Below are positions 4,892-5,732 of a stretch of DNA of 5,732 nt, piece after piece. The stretch is from positions 1 through 5,732 of the forward strand of contig JAQBVH010000251.1 in NCBI GenBank assembly GCA_027623615.1, in the 5' to 3' direction. The stretch's first letter is position 1; every line of letters begins with the position of its first letter. Below the pieces are notes generated by a model that was not told the origin of the DNA, searched no databases, and saw only the letters and a list, made by a program, of their open reading frames with translations. The position numbers and the translations under genes were made by a program. Source of the DNA: Planctomycetota bacterium (lineage in GTDB: Bacteria > Planctomycetota > UBA1135 > GCA-002686595).

Positions 4892-5732
4892 TCAGAAATG
4901 CAGTTGGAATTCGATCATGAGCGAGACCTCGTCGTCGCCGAGGCCGCGATCGAGCATGACCGGTTGGCCGTAGTCGCTCAGGATCAGCGCATGCCGCACG
5001 ATGATGTGTCCGTTCGGGATCCAATTGAGACCGATCGAGGCCGAGCGCAGCTCGTCGGTGAAGCGACCCGGCGACGCGAGGCCGAGGGCCTCGAGGTCGT
5101 CGTCGCTCTCCAGTTGGGACAGGCGCAGGGCCAACACCCACGCGCCGCGGCCGTGGCCGGTCTTCAGGTCGAAGGGCTGATCCGGGTCGACGCCGCCGTA
5201 GGTCTTGTTCTCGCCGGTCAGCACCCGCGACAGGGTCACATAGGCGCCGCGGAAACCCACCTCGGTGGGGGCGGCGGCGCCCGCGCGCATGTCCTGGGCG
5301 ACCGCGAGGTACTCGGCCTGCGCGAACCAGGGTCCGCGGTACCAGGCGAGCTCGAGGCCCAGCCGCGTGCGGTCTCCGTCGAGGAAGGAGTCGTCAGCGA
5401 AGTGCACCACCGCGCCGCCGGCCTCGTTGTCGAGGGTCACGCCCTTGGTCGACGCCTCTTGCTTGCCGACCGTGCCGGCGACACCGATCTGGAAGTTGCG
5501 CCACAGGGACGCCTCCTCGTCGAGGAACGGATGGACCATCACACGTGCGGCCAGGTCCTTGCTCGCGTTGGTATCGGAGGCTCCCGTCCCGTTGTAGGCG
5601 GCCAGGCCATATTCGACCAAGCCCCCAGCCGCGCGCCCGTTCACGAACAGGCCGTGGTCCTCCGCCGGGGAGAACTGGTTGACCAGGGAGAAGGCGGGAA
5701 AGTCGATGTGGCGCCGGCTGCGCACCTCTTCG
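4892..5732 (-). CDS. Phosphate-selective porin O/P-type outer-membrane porin, N-terminus outside the window
   Basis: The last 279 residues of an outer-membrane beta-barrel of the OprO/OprP family, trimeric channels that pass phosphate, polyphosphate or other anions. The frame is open to the right edge; full-length members have roughly 400-450 residues, so about two-thirds are visible. A GTG at 5725 is available but is internal by family comparison. Recognisable blocks, counted from the edge: F-S-L-V-N-Q-F-S-P-A-E-D-H-G-L-F-V-N-G (14-32), Y-G-L-A-A-Y-N-G-T-G (41-50), A-E-Y-L-A-V-A-Q-D-M (139-148), R-G-A-Y-V-T-L-S-R-V-L-T-G-E (161-174), P-F-D-L-K-T-G-H-G-R-G-A-W-V-L-A-L-R-L-S-Q-L (186-207, quoted in part as the family's most typical stretch), and S-I-G-L-N-W-I-P-N (232-240). 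The chain ends I-E-F-Q-L-H-F with the terminal Phe expected for insertion by the BAM machinery. Ion specificity cannot be judged without the N-terminal constriction loops. A hairpin lies just downstream. Confidence 0.93.
   Translation of the reverse strand, partial: EEVRSRRHIDFPAFSLVNQFSPAEDHGLFVNGRAAGGLVEYGLAAYNGTGASDTNASKDLAARVMVHPFLDEEASLWRNFQIGVAGTVGKQEASTKGVTLDNEAGGAVVHFADDSFLDGDRTRLGLELAWYRGPWFAQAEYLAVAQDMRAGAAAPTEVGFRGAYVTLSRVLTGENKTYGGVDPDQPFDLKTGHGRGAWVLALRLSQLESDDDLEALGLASPGRFTDELRSASIGLNWIPNGHIIVRHALILSDYGQPVMLDRGLGDDEVSLMIEFQLHF

Overview
This is a GC-rich bacterial window (roughly 70% G+C) carrying six well or moderately supported genes plus the probable first codons of a seventh. 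Nothing in it resembles rRNA, tRNA, CRISPR, an insertion sequence or a phage gene. The best taxonomic clue is the large secreted protein at 3091-4794. It combines FG-GAP beta-propeller repeats, a calcium-loop-like D-x-N-x-D-G-L-P-D-D-C segment, a Cys-rich linker and a C-terminal domain containing W-Y-R-D-P-G-G. I associate that architecture with marine Planctomycetota. The placement is an inference from style, not a proven assignment.

Layout, left to right. Bases 1-58 (minus) look like the start of a gene running off the left edge. Bases 67-1386 (minus) encode a class V, PLP-dependent aminotransferase-fold enzyme of the isopenicillin-N-epimerase-like type, with a twin-arginine-like N-terminus. 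It is divergent, across a 60-base gap, from a small DUF3052 gene on the plus strand (1447-1854). DUF3052 converges, with only 8 bases between stop codons, on a minus-strand gene (1863-2333) for a 156-residue protein with a C-terminal membrane segment. Upstream on the same strand lies an unrecognised 145-residue protein (2475-2912). A 178-base intergenic stretch with three GC-rich hairpins follows, then the FG-GAP secreted protein (3091-4794). A 97-base gap with one terminator-like hairpin and one leader inverted repeat separates that from the C-terminal two-thirds of an OprO/OprP-type phosphate-selective porin (4892 to the right edge).

The genes do not form one obvious pathway. Most are on the minus strand, but the spacing and hairpins suggest separate transcription units: the porin, the FG-GAP protein, then possibly the two small hypothetical genes together. 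The aminotransferase and the partial gene at the left edge are 8 bases apart and are probably co-transcribed. The porin and FG-GAP protein would act in the outer envelope or outside the cell. The aminotransferase may be exported folded.

I found no convincing previously undescribed system. The items most worth a second look are the possible exported PLP enzyme, the degenerate blade in the seven-repeat FG-GAP protein, the structured leader in front of that gene, and the orphan protein at 2475-2912.
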